Below are positions 43,186 to 56,800 of a stretch of 64,000 bases of DNA, in pieces (the stretch's first letter is position 1; the number at the start of each line of letters is the position of its first letter). The translations under genes and the position numbers were made by a program. The DNA lies in NCBI GenBank assembly GCA_963920575.1, contig OY986974.1, positions 5,250,049 to 5,314,048 on the forward strand, read 5' to 3'. The notes under the pieces are model-generated. The model made no database searches. It was not told where the DNA came from and saw nothing but the letters and a program-made list of their open reading frames with translations. The stretch is from Narthecium ossifragum (Eukaryota > Streptophyta > Magnoliopsida > Dioscoreales > Nartheciaceae).

Positions 43186-45545
43186 GGAGAAACTCATGGG
43201 TATGTTTTCACTAGTGTCAGCGCTGTAGGAGATGATTTGGCACTTGACTTCACTGATGAATTCACAACCAACGAGGCCCAAACATTATATGCAGTTAGAA
43301 GACTATTAACTTTATAATTCATTATTCTCATGCCTATTCTTTATTTGCAGATCTTCCATAGCCGCTAAGCACTTATCTGATGGGCACAAGAAGTTGGACG
43401 GGAGAACACCCTAGTGATTGTAATAAAGAACTAAGAGGTTGAGGGGGGCGGTAGAAAGTCGAGGCTCACCTTAGCATGTGAGCGAAGTGGAGAATACCAG
43501 ATAACTGTAAAGAAAGATGATAGCTCAAAAAAGCCTTTTACCTCCCGAAAGAAGAAGGCCAACACGAGGACGAAGAAGTGTGGCTGACCTTTCAATCTTA
43601 AGGGAGTGAAGCTTGCCACCGATGATGATTGGAGGCTGACGATTGTCTGTGTAGCGCACAATCACCCCAGAGCGGTCCATCTCAAGGGACACTCATTTGT
43701 TGGGAGATTGAGTGAGGAACATAATAAACTGGTGATCGATATGTCAACGAACCTGATGAAGCCACGACAAATTTTGACCACCATAAAGAAGCGAGATCCG
43801 ACTAACGTGTCCACTATGAAGACCATATATAATATACGTCAAAGGAATAGGATGGTCAAAAAGGGTAGGAGATCAGAGATGCAACAACCGTTGAGGCATC
43901 TAAACGAGTATGGTTATGTTGAGTATCATACGGTCCATGAAGACGAAAACAATGTAAGGGATATATTCTAGGCACACCGCACGTCTATCGAGCTATTTCC
44001 TGCATTTCCAGAGGTGTTGATCATGGATTGCACCTACAAGACCAATAGATACCGATTTCCTCTATTAGAGATTGTCAGGGTGACGTCGACAAATATGACA
44101 TGTGCAAATGCCTTTGCATACATGGAGTTCGAGAATGAGGACAATTACATATGGGCTTTGGAAAAGCTAAGGTCATTGTTGGAAGGATGCCCAATGCCAC
44201 ATGTTATTGTGACAGACAAAGATTTGGCTCTGATGAATGCTAGGAAGTTGGTCTTTCCAGAATAAAAGCACATGGTATGTAGATAGCACATCCAAAAGAA
44301 TGTTGAGCACAACTGTCATAAGAAGTTCGAAACAATAGAGAATACAAGCTTGTTCATGACATTATGGAAACATGTTGTATATGCATCCACTGAAGAAGAG
44401 TACAGTAGACACTTGGATATATTGTAGTCTGCATTTCGCGGGTATAAGGATCCTATTAAATATGTCCGAGAGACATGGTTGGATAATTACAAGGAATATT
44501 TTGAGTGCTTGGGTGGACAAATACATGCACTTTATAAATTATACTACAAATAAGGCCGAGTGTGCATATGCTAAGTTTAAGAAGCATCTTAGTACATCGA
44601 ATTGCAGTTTTGACACTTCATGGGCCATGATCCACTCTTTGTGTGAGGCCATACAACGCGTTTTAAAGCCGTGATGGCAATGAACCGCAGAAAAACTCCA
44701 GTGTTAAGCGTGCTTGGGCTGGAGTAGGTTTGGGAGGGGTGACCTCCCGGGAAGTCCGATCGATTGGTGGGTTTATCGATCGATCGGCTGTGGTGAGCCA
44801 AAAGCGGACAATATTGTGTCGGGTGAGGGCCCTCGGGCGGATCTTGGTCGGACCGGGAGCCCGTGGGTCGGGGCCCAGTGGAGGGCCGGGGCGTTACACT
44901 TTGCTTGAGTTGCAACATAGTGAGATCAGAGCCTCTTTTGAGAAGAGCAGACATATCGTACAACACAACTTCAATCTGGCCATCTTCAAAGAGCTACGAG
45001 GGTTTATCTCGATGATTGCATTTGAAATAATTTTGAGGGAATCGGTGTGAGCGGAAGATATTGGTCAGAATATGAGTAGGTGTTGTTGTGCAGTCTGGCG
45101 TACCCATGGCTTGCTATGTGCCCATTAGATCACCGGATACAAAATCAAAGGTAGACCCATACCCCTGTTAGAAGTGGATCGGCATTGGCGGAAGCTTGAC
45201 ATGGTGAAAACTGAAGACAATCTTTCCCTTGAGCTCATTCTCAAGTATAAAAATGAGTTGGAGCTCATAAAGAAGAAGTTTATGGCACGGGATAACACTG
45301 GGAAATTTGAGATGGTGAAAAAATTGATGGAGCTTGGACAACCCAAGTCTACTTACGTCATTGAGCCAGAAGTGAAATTGAAGACTCGTGGTCGACCAAG
45401 TGCAAACCATAATAAGGAGATGTTGTCAACACGTCACAACCCATATGGTTTCGAGTATGGCACTTCGCTCAAATGTACCAACTCCGGGCAGGGTGCATCT
45501 CCTATCGAAGTGACCCCTATATCTTTCAAGAAATCAAAGATGCAA
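43186..45545 (+). pseudogene. MURA-type transposase of MULE D, broken
   Basis: Homologous block by block to the MULE B transposase. GETHGYVFTSVSAVGDDLAL (exon ending FTTNE), then FAR1-like LACERSGEYQ, KGVKLATDDDWRL and VAHNHPRAVHLKGHSFVGRL, then MDCTYKTNRYRFPLLEIV, HVIVTDKDLALMNA and a C-terminal KLKTRGRPSAN. Stops interrupt it in exon 3, at about 43970, 44263 and 44426. The frame shifts near 44400, and the 44642-44898 insertion splits the block that in MULE B reads LLELQHTEI. The SWIM region after 45000 is degraded. Confidence 0.9.
44642..44898 (+). mobile_element. Cassandra-type TRIM solo LTR with 5S rRNA homology
   Basis: 257 bp, TGTGAGGCCATAC...GGGGCGTTACA, with TG...CA ends and an exact 5-bp target duplication CTTTG (44637-44641 and 44899-44903). 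Positions about 44690-44757 match plant 5S rRNA: AACTCC, GTTAAGCGTGCTTGGGC, GAGTAG, GGGTGACC and CCCGGGAAGTCC. This includes the internal pol III promoter boxes. LTRs carrying 5S sequence are the defining feature of Cassandra TRIMs. This is an LTR inside a transposase pseudogene, not a 5S gene. Confidence 0.93.
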
Positions 45546-45550
45546 ACATA

Positions 45551-46521
45551 TTACAGGCCAAGCATCCGATACAAGTACACGAGGCACCCGACACCCCACG
45601 CATACTCACCCACAATAGACAAGTCTGTGAGAGCAACAAGATAGGACACGTGCACCTTTGACCCTGACTTGTCGCAAAATAAGGTGCATCCCATCAAGTA
45701 TAGGAGGCATCCATTGACAGAGCGCTCTAAACCAACCTTACGGACCGTGCACTCTTTTCTCAGCCATTTCATATTAACTGAAAGCCCTCTCCCTTCTAAC
45801 TGGCCTACAACCTCCGATTCACTAACCCTCATATTGTCTTTCATAAGCTATCTTAACCGGGATACTTTCAGCTTGCACTCTTCTAATGGCCTGCCCATGA
45901 CATGGATGCCCACTATGCGGCTCACATTCGCCAGGGTAATCGTTATCTCGCCACAAGGTAGGTGGAATGCGTTCATCTCTTGGTGTCATATCTCGACAAA
46001 TGCTGACATCAGGGCATTGCGAATGGTGTTGTACGAACAATCCATCAAATGTCCTAGACCGGTAGCTTGCACAACATGCTGAAAGTCTCGCATATCAGTG
46101 TCGTCCCATTTTTTGGTTGATAGCCCATGTGCGTAGATCTTAAGTGGTCCGTGTTTCTGCATTGAGAAAAAGGGGGCAAATGAACATATCGATTGGTCAA
46201 ACATGGTAAGATATAAACAATGAAGTCAGCTTTGTATACCTCTCCAACCCATACACGGTTTGCGATGTGTGTTTTGAACTAGGTCAAAACAGTCCGATCA
46301 ACAGGGCCATCAGGGATAGGTCCATCGTCGTCTGACATCTCTTCCTCTTGAATAGGCTGCTCACTCTCCTTCGGGACGTCCTCAGGGACCACTCTCCTCC
46401 CGGCTGAAACCCTCGGCTGAAACCCTCGGCTGTTCACCCCGGGTCGTGGAAGATGACGAGGCCCCGACGTGTTGTTTCCTCCGTGGACGAACCATTTAAT
46501 TGTTTCCAAAATAAAATACAA
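45551..46521 (-). pseudogene. PMD gene of MULE D, broken
   Basis: Minus-strand blocks match the MULE B PMD gene: exon 1 EEEMSDDDGPIPDGPVDRTVLT (46521-46279) is followed by TAG and then FKTHIANRVWVGE. Exon 2 from about 46160 has KHGPLKIYAHGLSTKKWDD, VVQATGLGHLMDCSYNTI, HLPCGEITITLANVSRIVGI and GCTLFCDKSGSKVHVSYLVA, ending GCLVYLYRMLGL near 45551. Compared with MULE B the region after YLYR is missing. It meets the transposase 3' end with little or no gap. Confidence 0.85.
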
Positions 46522-46576
46522 AGATTAGCTACATTAAATGCAAAGATTAGTGAATAGTACCACAAACAATAACCCA

Positions 46577-46772
46577 TCGGCAGCTACAGATAATGAAAGA
46601 GATATGTCAGTAGTAGAGTACCGACATTGTAGCGTTACTAACGGTAGCAAAGTACCGAATGACAGCTTACCCAAGTAAGCTATGAAATCACTTAAGGTAC
46701 CGACACAGCACCTAATCTTATCGGTAGAACCATGACGATTCCTATATGTATGTATCGGTCGTCTTCTACCGA
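46577..46772. repeat. Right TCGG-N10-CCGA array in MULE D, decayed
   Basis: Candidate sites start at 46577, 46607, 46641, 46686, 46721 and 46755. The one at 46755 is intact; 46607 and 46641 each have one change; 46721 keeps TCGG but ends ACGA; 46577 and 46686 keep one half. Spacing is 30-45 bp. Confidence 0.65.
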
Positions 46773-46977
46773 TATATACATATAGGGTTGGAACTTTCGA
46801 GGGTGGGGTTAGTATGGGGTTAGTGAGGTGTGGGGTTTTGAGTGTGGTGTGTGGTTTCGAGGGTAGTTTGGGTAAGAAGTGATGTTTGGTGTGGTGTATT
46901 GAGTAAAAATCCATGCTTTAAAATTTAGGGTGTGGTGCGTTGAGTAAATGTGGTGTGTTGAGTCGAAAATGTGATGC

Positions 46978-47415
46978 AGGCATAGGGACCCACTAATACC
47001 CTTAAAACCCAGAGTAAAAATAAAAAACAAAATAAAAATACGTGGCCGAATTTGGGTCAGAATATGGGTCAGATTCTACATGGATCCAATACCGGAAGAA
47101 CAACCCAATAATCTTTGAAATTATAATTTATAATCTGTTTCTCTGCAACCTATTAACATCTTGGGCAGCTGAAATAATCCAACATTCGATTTCTCTCATC
47201 TATTTAAATGTATAAAACTCTTATAAATACTTCTCGCCTGACACCTTATTGGACTCGGATCTATAGGATCCGAACCGAATCCGAACTCCTCGCAAGGCAG
47301 CAACACCTACGGCCAATACAAACCCTTGTCGCTAATACCTCTTCGCGCGAAGGCGGCGAAGCACGACTGCACGAGAGATCCACAAAAACCTAGGGCTTGC
47401 GCCGAGCTCGCTGCG
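46978..47415 (+). promoter_or_regulatory. CSN4 upstream region
   Basis: About 440 bp between MULE D and the CSN4 start codon. It holds AT-rich sequence, then a CT/GC-mixed leader with the inverted pair TCGGATC...GATCCGA near 47255-47275. A TATA-like TTTAAATGTATAAAA occurs near 47200. No gene is seen; the promoter role is inferred from position. Confidence 0.5.
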
Positions 47416-50400
47416 ATGAGCACCATGGAGGGCGCCCTCGCTTGCGCCGCTTCCATCGCTGATCAACGGCAAAAGATCGAGCAGTATAAGCACATCCTCT
47501 CCTCCGTCCTCGCGGCCGCTGCCTACGACACCACCCAGGCCAAGCGCTTCATTGAACATGGTAACGCTCGTTTCAGTTTAGGGTATTATAGTGCATTGCT
47601 TCGTGGAGCTAAGATCTCGGAGTCCTGCTATTCTCACCGTCTTTTATTTGGGCGGTTTAGTGGTGTCGGACGATGTGCCGCTGGTAGTATCGCGGCAGCT
47701 GCTGCAGACCTTCGCTCAGGAACTGGGAAGGCTGGAACCAGAGTTCCAGAAGGCGATCGCTCACTTCGCGCTGACACAAATCCAGCCCCGTGTCGTCTCC
47801 TTCGAAGAACAGGTGACTTTTGCATCTCATTGTTCTCCATTGAGTTCATTTTAATCTAGACGAGGAGGAACTGTGTGGGGGTCGGTAGAATATATCATCT
47901 GAATTTGTTAGCAAGCATGTTGCTTGAATATATCTTCTCAATATGCAATGCTTCCACATTCTGTGTTCTTCTGCTAGAACACGGTAATTCAGAACTGTAC
48001 AAGAAAACATACTGATTCTACTATACTGAAGTTAACTTGTTCTGGTAATTAAGTTTAACATCCCCAAGTTTTGCTCTAATTTAACAGGAGAGTTGGTTTT
48101 GAGAATGAACCATTGAAGGCATTTTGGTACTGTATTTTTGAGCTTTTTTAACTATGATAAACAGGAATGTTTTATCTGGTTGGAGTGATTGCAGGTGTTA
48201 ATCATCAGGGAGAAGCTTGCTGATTTGTATGAATCTGAGCAGCAGTGGTCAAAAGCAGCCCAAATGCTAAGCGGTATAGATTTAGACTCAGGAATTAGGT
48301 AATAATCCAGCTCAAACTAATTCCTCGGTAAGTATTTGTAGGGCGTCATTAAGATTTTAGGACTTCCTTTGATCAGGATGCATGACGAGTCCTTCAAACT
48401 GTCCAAGTGTGTTCAGATTGCTCGCCTCTATCTTGAGGTATTTTTACATCTATCATTCTCAAGAATCCTCCTTGTATTCAGTTATTTGTTCACCTCAATA
48501 TGTATGGGTTATTTCTTGATTCATATGCCAGGATGATGATGCAGTAAATGCAGAAGCTTTCATAAATAAAGCTTCCTTTCTTGTCAGCAGTAGTCAGCAT
48601 GAAGTCTTAAACTTGCAATACAAAGTTAAGATCATTCTATCACTAGACATTCAACCTGAAACTGGAAAGTAAAGTATGCATGTTCTAGTGTTCTCATAAG
48701 AATCAAATCTTTGGCAGGTTTGTTATGCAAGGATATTAGATCTCAAGCGAAAATTTCTAGAAGCTGCACTGCGGTATTATGACATTTCTCAAATTGAGAA
48801 ACGGCAAATTGGAGATGAGTATGTAGACAGAATCATGCTCAATTATATTCTTGAAGTCAATAAATTGCAAAAAAAGATATTTGTATTTTCCTGATATTAT
48901 ATACAGTTTCGAACTTATGCCCAATAATTTGTGAATTGTGTGAAACCTATGTATTGGGCAGATTTATCACCTTTTCTTTGCTGTCCTTTGAGAGGGTCTT
49001 TGTTCTCCTAACACTTCCAGCTGATGTTTCTTTGATATTTCAGACCTGTAGTTCTTTACTGTATATTTGAATGGTTTTTGGAGAAACTTTGTACTAAGTA
49101 CCAATTAATTCACAAGAAAACCTCATAACTCCCCATGTTTGAGAAGGGTTCCAACTTTAGTTTCTGTTGTCTCTAATGTTTTCATGTATATCTCTTGTAC
49201 CTACCAATTGTTTGATTTTTTTTTTAACATGTTAGATCTTCTTTCTCAAACATTTTTAAATGCCCTTATACTTCCAGATGACATGACTCTATTGGTAGGA
49301 TAAGCTGTACCGTTGTCCGTAGATGTTTACCAGACTATTCTCAAGATGAGCTCCAATGCTGCTTGTTAATTTTTTTTGCACCTACTATTAATATCAGGGA
49401 AATTGATGAGGATGCACTACAACAAGCTCTTAGTGCTGCTGTGACCTGTACGATATTGGCAGCGGCTGGTCCCCAGCGTTCTCGTGTCCTTGCCACGTTG
49501 TACAAGGTAGGAACTGGAGATGATCCTGCTCTTAAGTAATTAAGCCCTCGTTTTTTCTATTTAAAAGTTTTATGCTCTTGATCTCTAGAAACAGATTGGT
49601 AGATAGGAAGTAGACTTGGTTGCTATTCAATTTAACAAGCTTATATGACCTAAGCAGATCTCCATGTTTTGGGTTTTGATTATCAGGATGAAAGATGCTC
49701 AAAATTGAAGATTTACCCGATATTACAGAAGGTATTAACTATGCACACATGTTGTACCATTGACATCCCCTTTTTTTGTCACTGTCATAGCTGTTATTTT
49801 TTTCTGTATAGTTAACATCGATACTTTCAGGTGTACTTGGAAAGGATATTGAGGAAGCCAGAAATAGATGCATTTGCTGAAGAACTGAAGCCACACCAGG
49901 TACAGAATTGCTTATGTCCCACCTCCAATTCTCGTCATCGATTGGCTGCTAACTAGACAATCTATATAAATTATCTTTCCACAGAAAGCTCTTTTACCTG
50001 ATAATTTTACCGTGCTGGATCGTGCCATGATTGAGCATAATCTGTTGAGTGCAAGCAAACTCTATACAAACATCAGGTTTGTGATAGGAATGATCACTCT
50101 CCTACTTGTCTCATTAGAAGTGTATGTAGAATGATTCTGGACTTTTTTTTTTTGGCATCAGTTTCGAGGAACTAGGCACTTTGCTGGGTATAGCTCCCCA
50201 AAAGGTAATGTTTATGATCTAATTTGCATCCATTATCTTTCAGATTCCTATTACGCTGGCCTATGCTTGACTCTGTGTGTGCGTGCGCTTGTGTCTGTTA
50301 ATCTTTTTCAATATTGGACAGAATAAAATGCTATGAGCAATATTATGTGCTAGACAAGTTGCTGCTTGGAATCACTTGGTTACTTCTGAGGATGATGTTT

Positions 50401-52200
50401 TAGACTAATCCATAGCTTGGGATCTGTTTCTGATAATTTTTCTTGTTACACGTTCTTCCTTGTGATATTTATTTGTGCAATTTGTGTGCTACTTCTTGAA
50501 GACATTTGCAGGTTGTCATGTCTTAAAATTTTGATTGTTTTCCTTATGGTAATCTCATGATCAAATGAATCATTTGCAGATTTCTGCTTTTCATGTTTTT
50601 GTGATTAATCTTTTGCAGGCCGAGAAGATAGCATCACGAATGATTTATGAAGATAGGATGAGGGGATCGATCGATCAGGTATATATCTATGATTGACATC
50701 TGTTATATATTCAATATAGGACTTATTTTTCGTTATGGAGTTATTTGGTTGGAACCTCCACTCAGAGGTTAAAAGTACAATAGGAGAAAGTGTCCTGTAA
50801 AAGAGTAGGATTGGACAGAAAGACCAGCCTAGCAGGTAGCAATGGCATGGAGAGGATGAAATCTGGATATCATGTAAAAGAAGTATCGCAGCTAAACTCC
50901 AAGCTGCAATGTTTGATTTACTCACTACATTGTCATTCCCAAGCAGAAGAATGATGAATTCCTCAAAGTAGCTTATGCTCAACATTCATTCAGCTAATTG
51001 TGGATGGAATAGTAAACAATTTTTTTTGAGTAATCTGATATTGTAGAGGAAAGACTACTTTCGATGTCCACAATGAGAAAATGAGGATTTTGGAGAAGAC
51101 ATTTTTCAATAGGTTTTTCATGTCTTGAATCATTGGGTGCAGTTTGATATGAAGCTGGCACTTCTTTTGCTTTCAGAGATTTTCGATGCACTTTATGATT
51201 TATAGTAATTTCGTCCTGTTTCTTTTTCTCCATCTGCATATCCAGTACTTATATCACATATTTATTCAGGTTGAAGCTGTAATACATTTTGAGGATGATA
51301 CAGAAGAGTTGCAACAATGGGATCAGCAGGTATGTCTAATTTCTATTTGCCACTTGTGAACAACATTGGTTGTGAAAACCACAGAAGAAGATGTTGAAAC
51401 AAACTTGCTGTTCGTTCACACCTTTTGAATTAAACCTTTTCCAAGATGAACTTATGCTTGAATAATGCTTGAATAATGCTTGACCATGGAAAGTAAGAGC
51501 ATGCAACTTTAGAGGTTCTCGATTGTCTAAACAAGGGTAGAAAGGTTCTTTTGCTTTACATGATCTCAACAGGCATCTTATCAGATTGTATGCATTTAGC
51601 TTGTTTAGTTCAGCTTGTTCTATGTGTGGGTCTAGGTTGGTTCCTCTCGCCAGCAAAAATGGAGGGTTTTTCCTGGTTCATCATGATTGCACTGCACCCT
51701 CTATGAGTTTCACCAACGTTGCGCTGTCGTTGCGCACCCAATATTGCTGTTCACCATGTATTGCAGTAGGTTCAGTTAAAATTCTCCATTGTTGCTGGCC
51801 AAATGATCCATCCTGCACCTTCGATTGTGTTTTAACCACTCTCCCCAGTTTTTCTTACAATGCTGCCATCTATACTCAGCCACCACCTTCACCCCGATCA
51901 GATGCTCATCTTTTCCCTTCTTTCTCAATGAATGTAATCTAGAACACCACTAATCTCTGTTTTATCGGCTTCTCTGGTTATTAACCGCTTGATTGTAAAC
52001 TATTGGACAGATGCAGATTTGCTTAAGTTGGTTTACTGTCAGTAGATTAGATTTTCCTTTCCTATGATGCACATCTGTTATACCACACATCTTCTTAACA
52101 TTCATTTGATTTTTTTGCAATACAGATTGCGGGTCTATGCCAAGCAATCAATGACATTCTTGACAGCATGGCAAGTAAGGGCATCCCCATCCCTGTCTGA
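47416..52200 (+). CDS. CSN4: COP9 signalosome complex subunit 4
   Basis: Fourteen exons: 47416-47560, 47661-47812, 48195-48298, 48377-48437, 48532-48624, 48718-48818, 49398-49506, 49687-49731, 49831-49899, 49985-50076, 50162-50204, 50619-50678, 51270-51329 and 52126-52200. All have GT-AG sites and keep frame, giving 402 residues against about 397 in Arabidopsis. Blocks include [67 protein letters not shown] and a C-terminal PCI/winged-helix region ([27 protein letters not shown] end). CSN4 is a PCI-type scaffold of the complex that removes NEDD8 from cullin ligases in the nucleus and cytosol. A second ATG at 47425 is possible. The gene looks intact and runs tail to tail with the kinase gene. 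Confidence 0.97.
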
Positions 52201-53893
52201 GGAATCCCCCTTATGGAAGGCTCCAATCCCGAGCATATTTGATTAGGTGTTTGATACAATATCGGATGGCTGCTGTTCTCTTTCACTGGCATGACAAGCC
52301 GCACTCCGGTGGCGGACATTTGTTCTTTCGTGGCTTCAGTAACTTCTTTAATCCATCATTCTTGTATAGGTGTGATCAATGTCGATAGTCATACAAGATT
52401 TAGCAGTTTTTGAGAGTAGATGAATGTGAATGTTTTTCCACTCCAACGAGTAGGGAGTTCGACGTGAGCATTTTCAGTTGTGAAATGAATAGCTCGAGTT
52501 GCTGTGCTCTCACCCTGGATCAAAGTCTCCTCTTTTTTTTCTTTTTTCTTTTTTAAAATCTTCGTTTGCTGCTAGAATAAATATTCTGTTACCCGACCAT
52601 GTGTGGTTTGGCATCCCAAGTGTAGAAACCGCTACTCGTACATATTTGAGGTGCAATTGTTTCTCATGATTATCATATGAAGATGTTCTTGCATTGATCT
52701 TCGTGTCCATGATCCTTGGAGACCAGGAGGATTCTATTTTTTTTTATTAAAAAAACAAGCAAATTTAATCCAAAAGCTCTCCATTTTGGGATACGATTTC
52801 TGGGGGTCCGAACCAATTTTTGTTTAATTCAAGGAACTGTATGGAAAAGCCGAATCCACCGTTTCGCCTTCAAACGACACGCCCCGTATCCCTCTATTAA
52901 CGTGGTTAAGAAAGGCCGCCTACGGAATCCGAACAATAACGGTTTGGCTAAAATAACACAGCAACTCCCATTCATGGAGCAACCAAGGAAATCAAGTTCA
53001 TACGACCACGCTCGCCATGCAACTGTGTACGTGGAAGCCGTGCCCAAAGGACTGCTTGTAGCAACCACGCCGGCTACTTGTTGCAGCCAATTGCGGCGGC
53101 ACAGCCGGAGATTTTCCGGGCCGAATGACACTGACAGAAGCCGCCGGAATTATGGCTTCAGAGCACGGCTTCGGAAGGTCATGCTCCTCACCGGGAAGTC
53201 GATACAAGTTCTTCTCGAGATCTACTCAAGATTATTTCACTAAAAAGCCGTAATTATTATTCTTCAGAGCATCTTCTCCTTGTTTCACTCTCATTGATGT
53301 AGCCAGCAGATGTACACGAGAGACAGTAACTAATCACATATAACCAAATTTTGATCCATGTATAAAGGAGATTAGTGAGATGGAGCAATGCCATATAGTT
53401 CTTTTACTCAGAATGTGCAAATATCTATGTGACTAGTTTTCCCTTTCTCGCTGATGATGAAGGTTGCGGTCCACCTTGATGATGCATCTATAGTTTCTTT
53501 TCCCTGCTCCCCCCTCCTCACATGCAAACTCGATATCGCTAAAACCACCACAACTATGGAAGTGAGGTCCTGCTGCAAAAGCATGTAGGAAACTACAACC
53601 GACTTTAAATACGAAACAAGATAGGAACTACAGATGTGTAGACAAGTGAGAAGGAATGGCTTCAAAGACCACATACAAGATATTGTTTCAATAGACCTTG
53701 AGGAGTAGGGTACCAGGACGTTGAAGATCTTAGAATGTCTTCAAGGTTTAAAATGACATATTTTTGTTCTAAACTGTGTTTTCAGAGACAGGTAGAATAA
53801 ATTTATCGGTAGACGTCAACAGTAAGATGTTTGATAGCTTAGCTTTACGATGATAACATACTTTGAAAGGCTGAGCAAATTATACACCATCAG
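52201..53893. other. Intergenic region between CSN4 and the kinase gene
   Basis: Contains the presumed 3' UTRs of two convergent genes. The 52716-53243 stretch has longer frames on both strands (for example one starting METRRILFFFIKKTSKFNPK), but none matches a family I know, and the two strands shadow each other. I see no RNA gene or clear TE ends here. Confidence 0.5.
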
Positions 53894-56800
53894 TTAATCA
53901 AGCACCAGTGGTTTAGCAGCTGACAGAATCTGCTTTGCTTCATCTGCAAAACAGGGCATTCATATGTAATAGATGTGTAAATAAGAGAGCACACTTGCAG
54001 GTTGCGGCAACAGAAATAAAAGATGATTAAAATGTGCAAATCAAAATAATGCAATTTTCATAGGCTTTCTTTTCCGGCATATGCCTCCCCGCAAAAAAGA
54101 GCTTTCTTCTGCAGTTTGAATGCTTGCTTAGCACTATTTTTCTCCAGAGCATTGTCATTGTAACTGTTTTCTCCAAGCCATCTTGATTGTTGTACAACCT
54201 CAAAACCATTGCAGAGCTCATTTATATTCTTTCATCCTATATCATCCTCAGATATTAATCACAGAAACAAGAGTATCTTTGGAACTTTTCTCTACAAGCC
54301 ATTTTGTTTGCTTTCCAATAGCTACATTCTTCATTTTCTTTCTCTAATCAGGATTCCAAATAGTTTTTAAGTACAAACATGATCACAAACCTTCTAGTTT
54401 ACATTGACCCATCCCATAGAAAAAAAGATTACATGAATGGATTATCAAGATAGAACTGAGGTATAGACAGCTGAGTTAAAATAGAAATAGTACTCATGCA
54501 AGATAGATGGCATGAATGCAAAGAGTGAATCACTCTAAAGATGTATAAAGCATTCTAAGTCATGAAGATAAGTAGCTGATGGCTGCCCAAGTTGTTCTCT
54601 TTTGCTTTTCAACATAAAAAACATGCACACTCACAATCACATGACCATCTCAGACATCTTTCTGGAGCATACTCGATAAGTGTATATGATACCCATCTAA
54701 TAGAAACTTCCCATTGAAGAGATGGACCTTTCCAGAAATCACTAAAAACATGATCATGGAATATATAAGGGACTAGTAGGTGGTTAACTGTGAAACAGAG
54801 CAGCAAAAACCACAAGAAATCTACTATAGCAATAAAGCAAAGTTTTATTACTGATACCTGCAATTGTAATCGGGTTATACTTGATGGGTACATTAGTGTC
54901 AGCTTCAACAGCTGCTTTCGCGACACTTATTCCCACAGCCACACTCTGCATCACATCCAAGCCAGAGCTGATAGATGCAAGGATTCCACCAACCAAGCAG
55001 TCTCCTGCTCCTGTAAGGCTAACAACTGACGCCGGAAGTGCTGGAAAATGATATGCATAAAACAATCCCATTTCATGCCTCATGGGACTACCAAACATAT
55101 TTGAAGGACAACTTTCATTCACTAATTCATAGAGCTGTCTCCCAAAACTTGCATCGCTGTGCTTCTTCATTGCATCCTTCATGAAGTCCGGACCTGCTGT
55201 AGTACATATAAATACACCTTCTGAGCCAAGAGTCGTGACAACTAAACTGATGCCCTTTTGCAGCAAAAGACATATTGCTGGCTTTAGCCTCTGGAACAAA
55301 GATTCTAATGGCAGCCCATTCTCTTCAGCTACTATCCTTTCAACAGAAGAGAACTTTCTAGAGGATAAAGCATTTGCCATAGCAATGAGCTCATCAACAT
55401 TCGGTGAAGTGCATGTTATCTGCAAAGCAAAGAAATTGTGATAGAGAACGAACTGAGTATCTTTGCCTTTACTTCTCGTTAGAGAAGAGAACTGACAATA
55501 GTAACAATGATAGATCATCAGATTGGTCACTTACGTAATTTATGACAGGGGCAATTCTAGTAGACTTTATTACTGAGACTGGCTCAAACCAAACAGGGAC
55601 GCACGATTCTGCTGCTACTGAAGATCAAACAAAAAGCAAAGGTTGATGATATATAAATTAGAATTGGAAGAGGCCAGTTTTGCGTATGTTAAGTATGGGA
55701 TTTGACTTCAATTAAGATATTGACTACACCATCATTCACAGAACTACGCCTAAGAATAATGAAATGGACATAAAAGATAAGGCACCAAGGAGAAAGATTC
55801 AGCAAGCTGAGTAAGACTGTGAATACCAATGTCTGACCACACGTCTGCAAAAGACTGACAAAACAAAAGAGTCGAGCAAGAAAAGCAGATTGCTTGCAAG
55901 TTCTTACTTTTATATTATGAACTTCCGACCTCATATCAGCGAAAACAAAGATAGTTCCACTTCTACAGCATTTCTGATAAAAGGTATGCAAAGACACTGA
56001 AGGTAAAACAACATACTCTGGCAAGCAACTTCAAGTGATTTAGGATGCAAATTGGCATCCACCACGAGAATGGGTGCGCAGCAAATATTGTGCCTGAATT
56101 GCCGTATCCAATTGGGAGTTAAAAGTTTTTCCTGCCCCAAAGTCATATCAGTTTCAGAACTTGCTGACAAGCTATAACCTGATGCATTCCATACTTGAGG
56201 AAGTACCAACTTCTTATGAGTCTCCAGTGCAAATTTCAGCAATGAAAAGAGTAGAGTCAATTGAAGCATCTTACAACTGCTTCAACGCTGGCAACAGCAG
56301 CAGCCAATTCACCGTTGCAATCAAAAACGTTAGATACCACAGGAGTTGTGGCACCTTGAAACTTCAGAATTCCTGGATAATATCCCAAAATGAATGTCTT
56401 AGGCAAATAATCTTATTGGATAAAGATTAAAAGAATGGACAACTTCTTCGAACGAACATGAGTGGGACCTAAAGAGAACAGTGTCTGGATTACAGCCAGC
56501 AAGGCTGGTCAGATTTGAGTAGAATAGGCCGGATGGGTTGTTAAAGAAGATGGAAAATGAACAATTGACAGCATATAAAAACAGGGGTAGCTCGCACAAA
56601 GATGGAGAAAAGAGATTGACAAGGCATCATTCTGCATGGATAGCATGGAGGGTTTAGACTTGTCTAGGGATACTTTCTCATAATTATGGTGGAAATTCAG
56701 TGTTAGAAATCTGAGTTGATTGACACAGATTTAGGCAGAATCCATGAAGCTCAGCCACTTATTAAGTTGTGGCAAAGAGGATATAATGACAATCAAAAGT

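Larger units (their letters stand above)
42180..46977. mobile_element. MULE D, relative of MULE B in opposite orientation
   Basis: The left end GCATCATATTTTCAACTCAA (42180) pairs with the right end TTGAGTCGAAAATGTGATGC (to 46977), an inverted repeat of about 30 bp. A 9-bp target duplication is not visible. It carries the same two genes as MULE B, again tail to tail, with the transposase on the plus strand and the PMD gene on the minus strand. CGG-N10-CCG palindrome arrays lie on both sides. Both genes have stops, and the transposase is also split by a Cassandra-type LTR, so the copy is dead. Confidence 0.75.

Noticed and set aside
44690..44757. A 5S rRNA gene
   Set aside because: Only part of 5S is present and it lies inside a 257-bp element with TG...CA ends and a target duplication, so it is a Cassandra-type LTR.
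42171..46986. 9-bp target duplication for MULE D
   Set aside because: Flanks outside the 30-bp inverted match show no common 9-mer, so the ends may be off by some bases or decayed.
52716..53243. 175-residue frame between CSN4 and PUKI
   Set aside because: No recognised domain, no clear promoter or splice structure, and a similar-length frame on the opposite strand.
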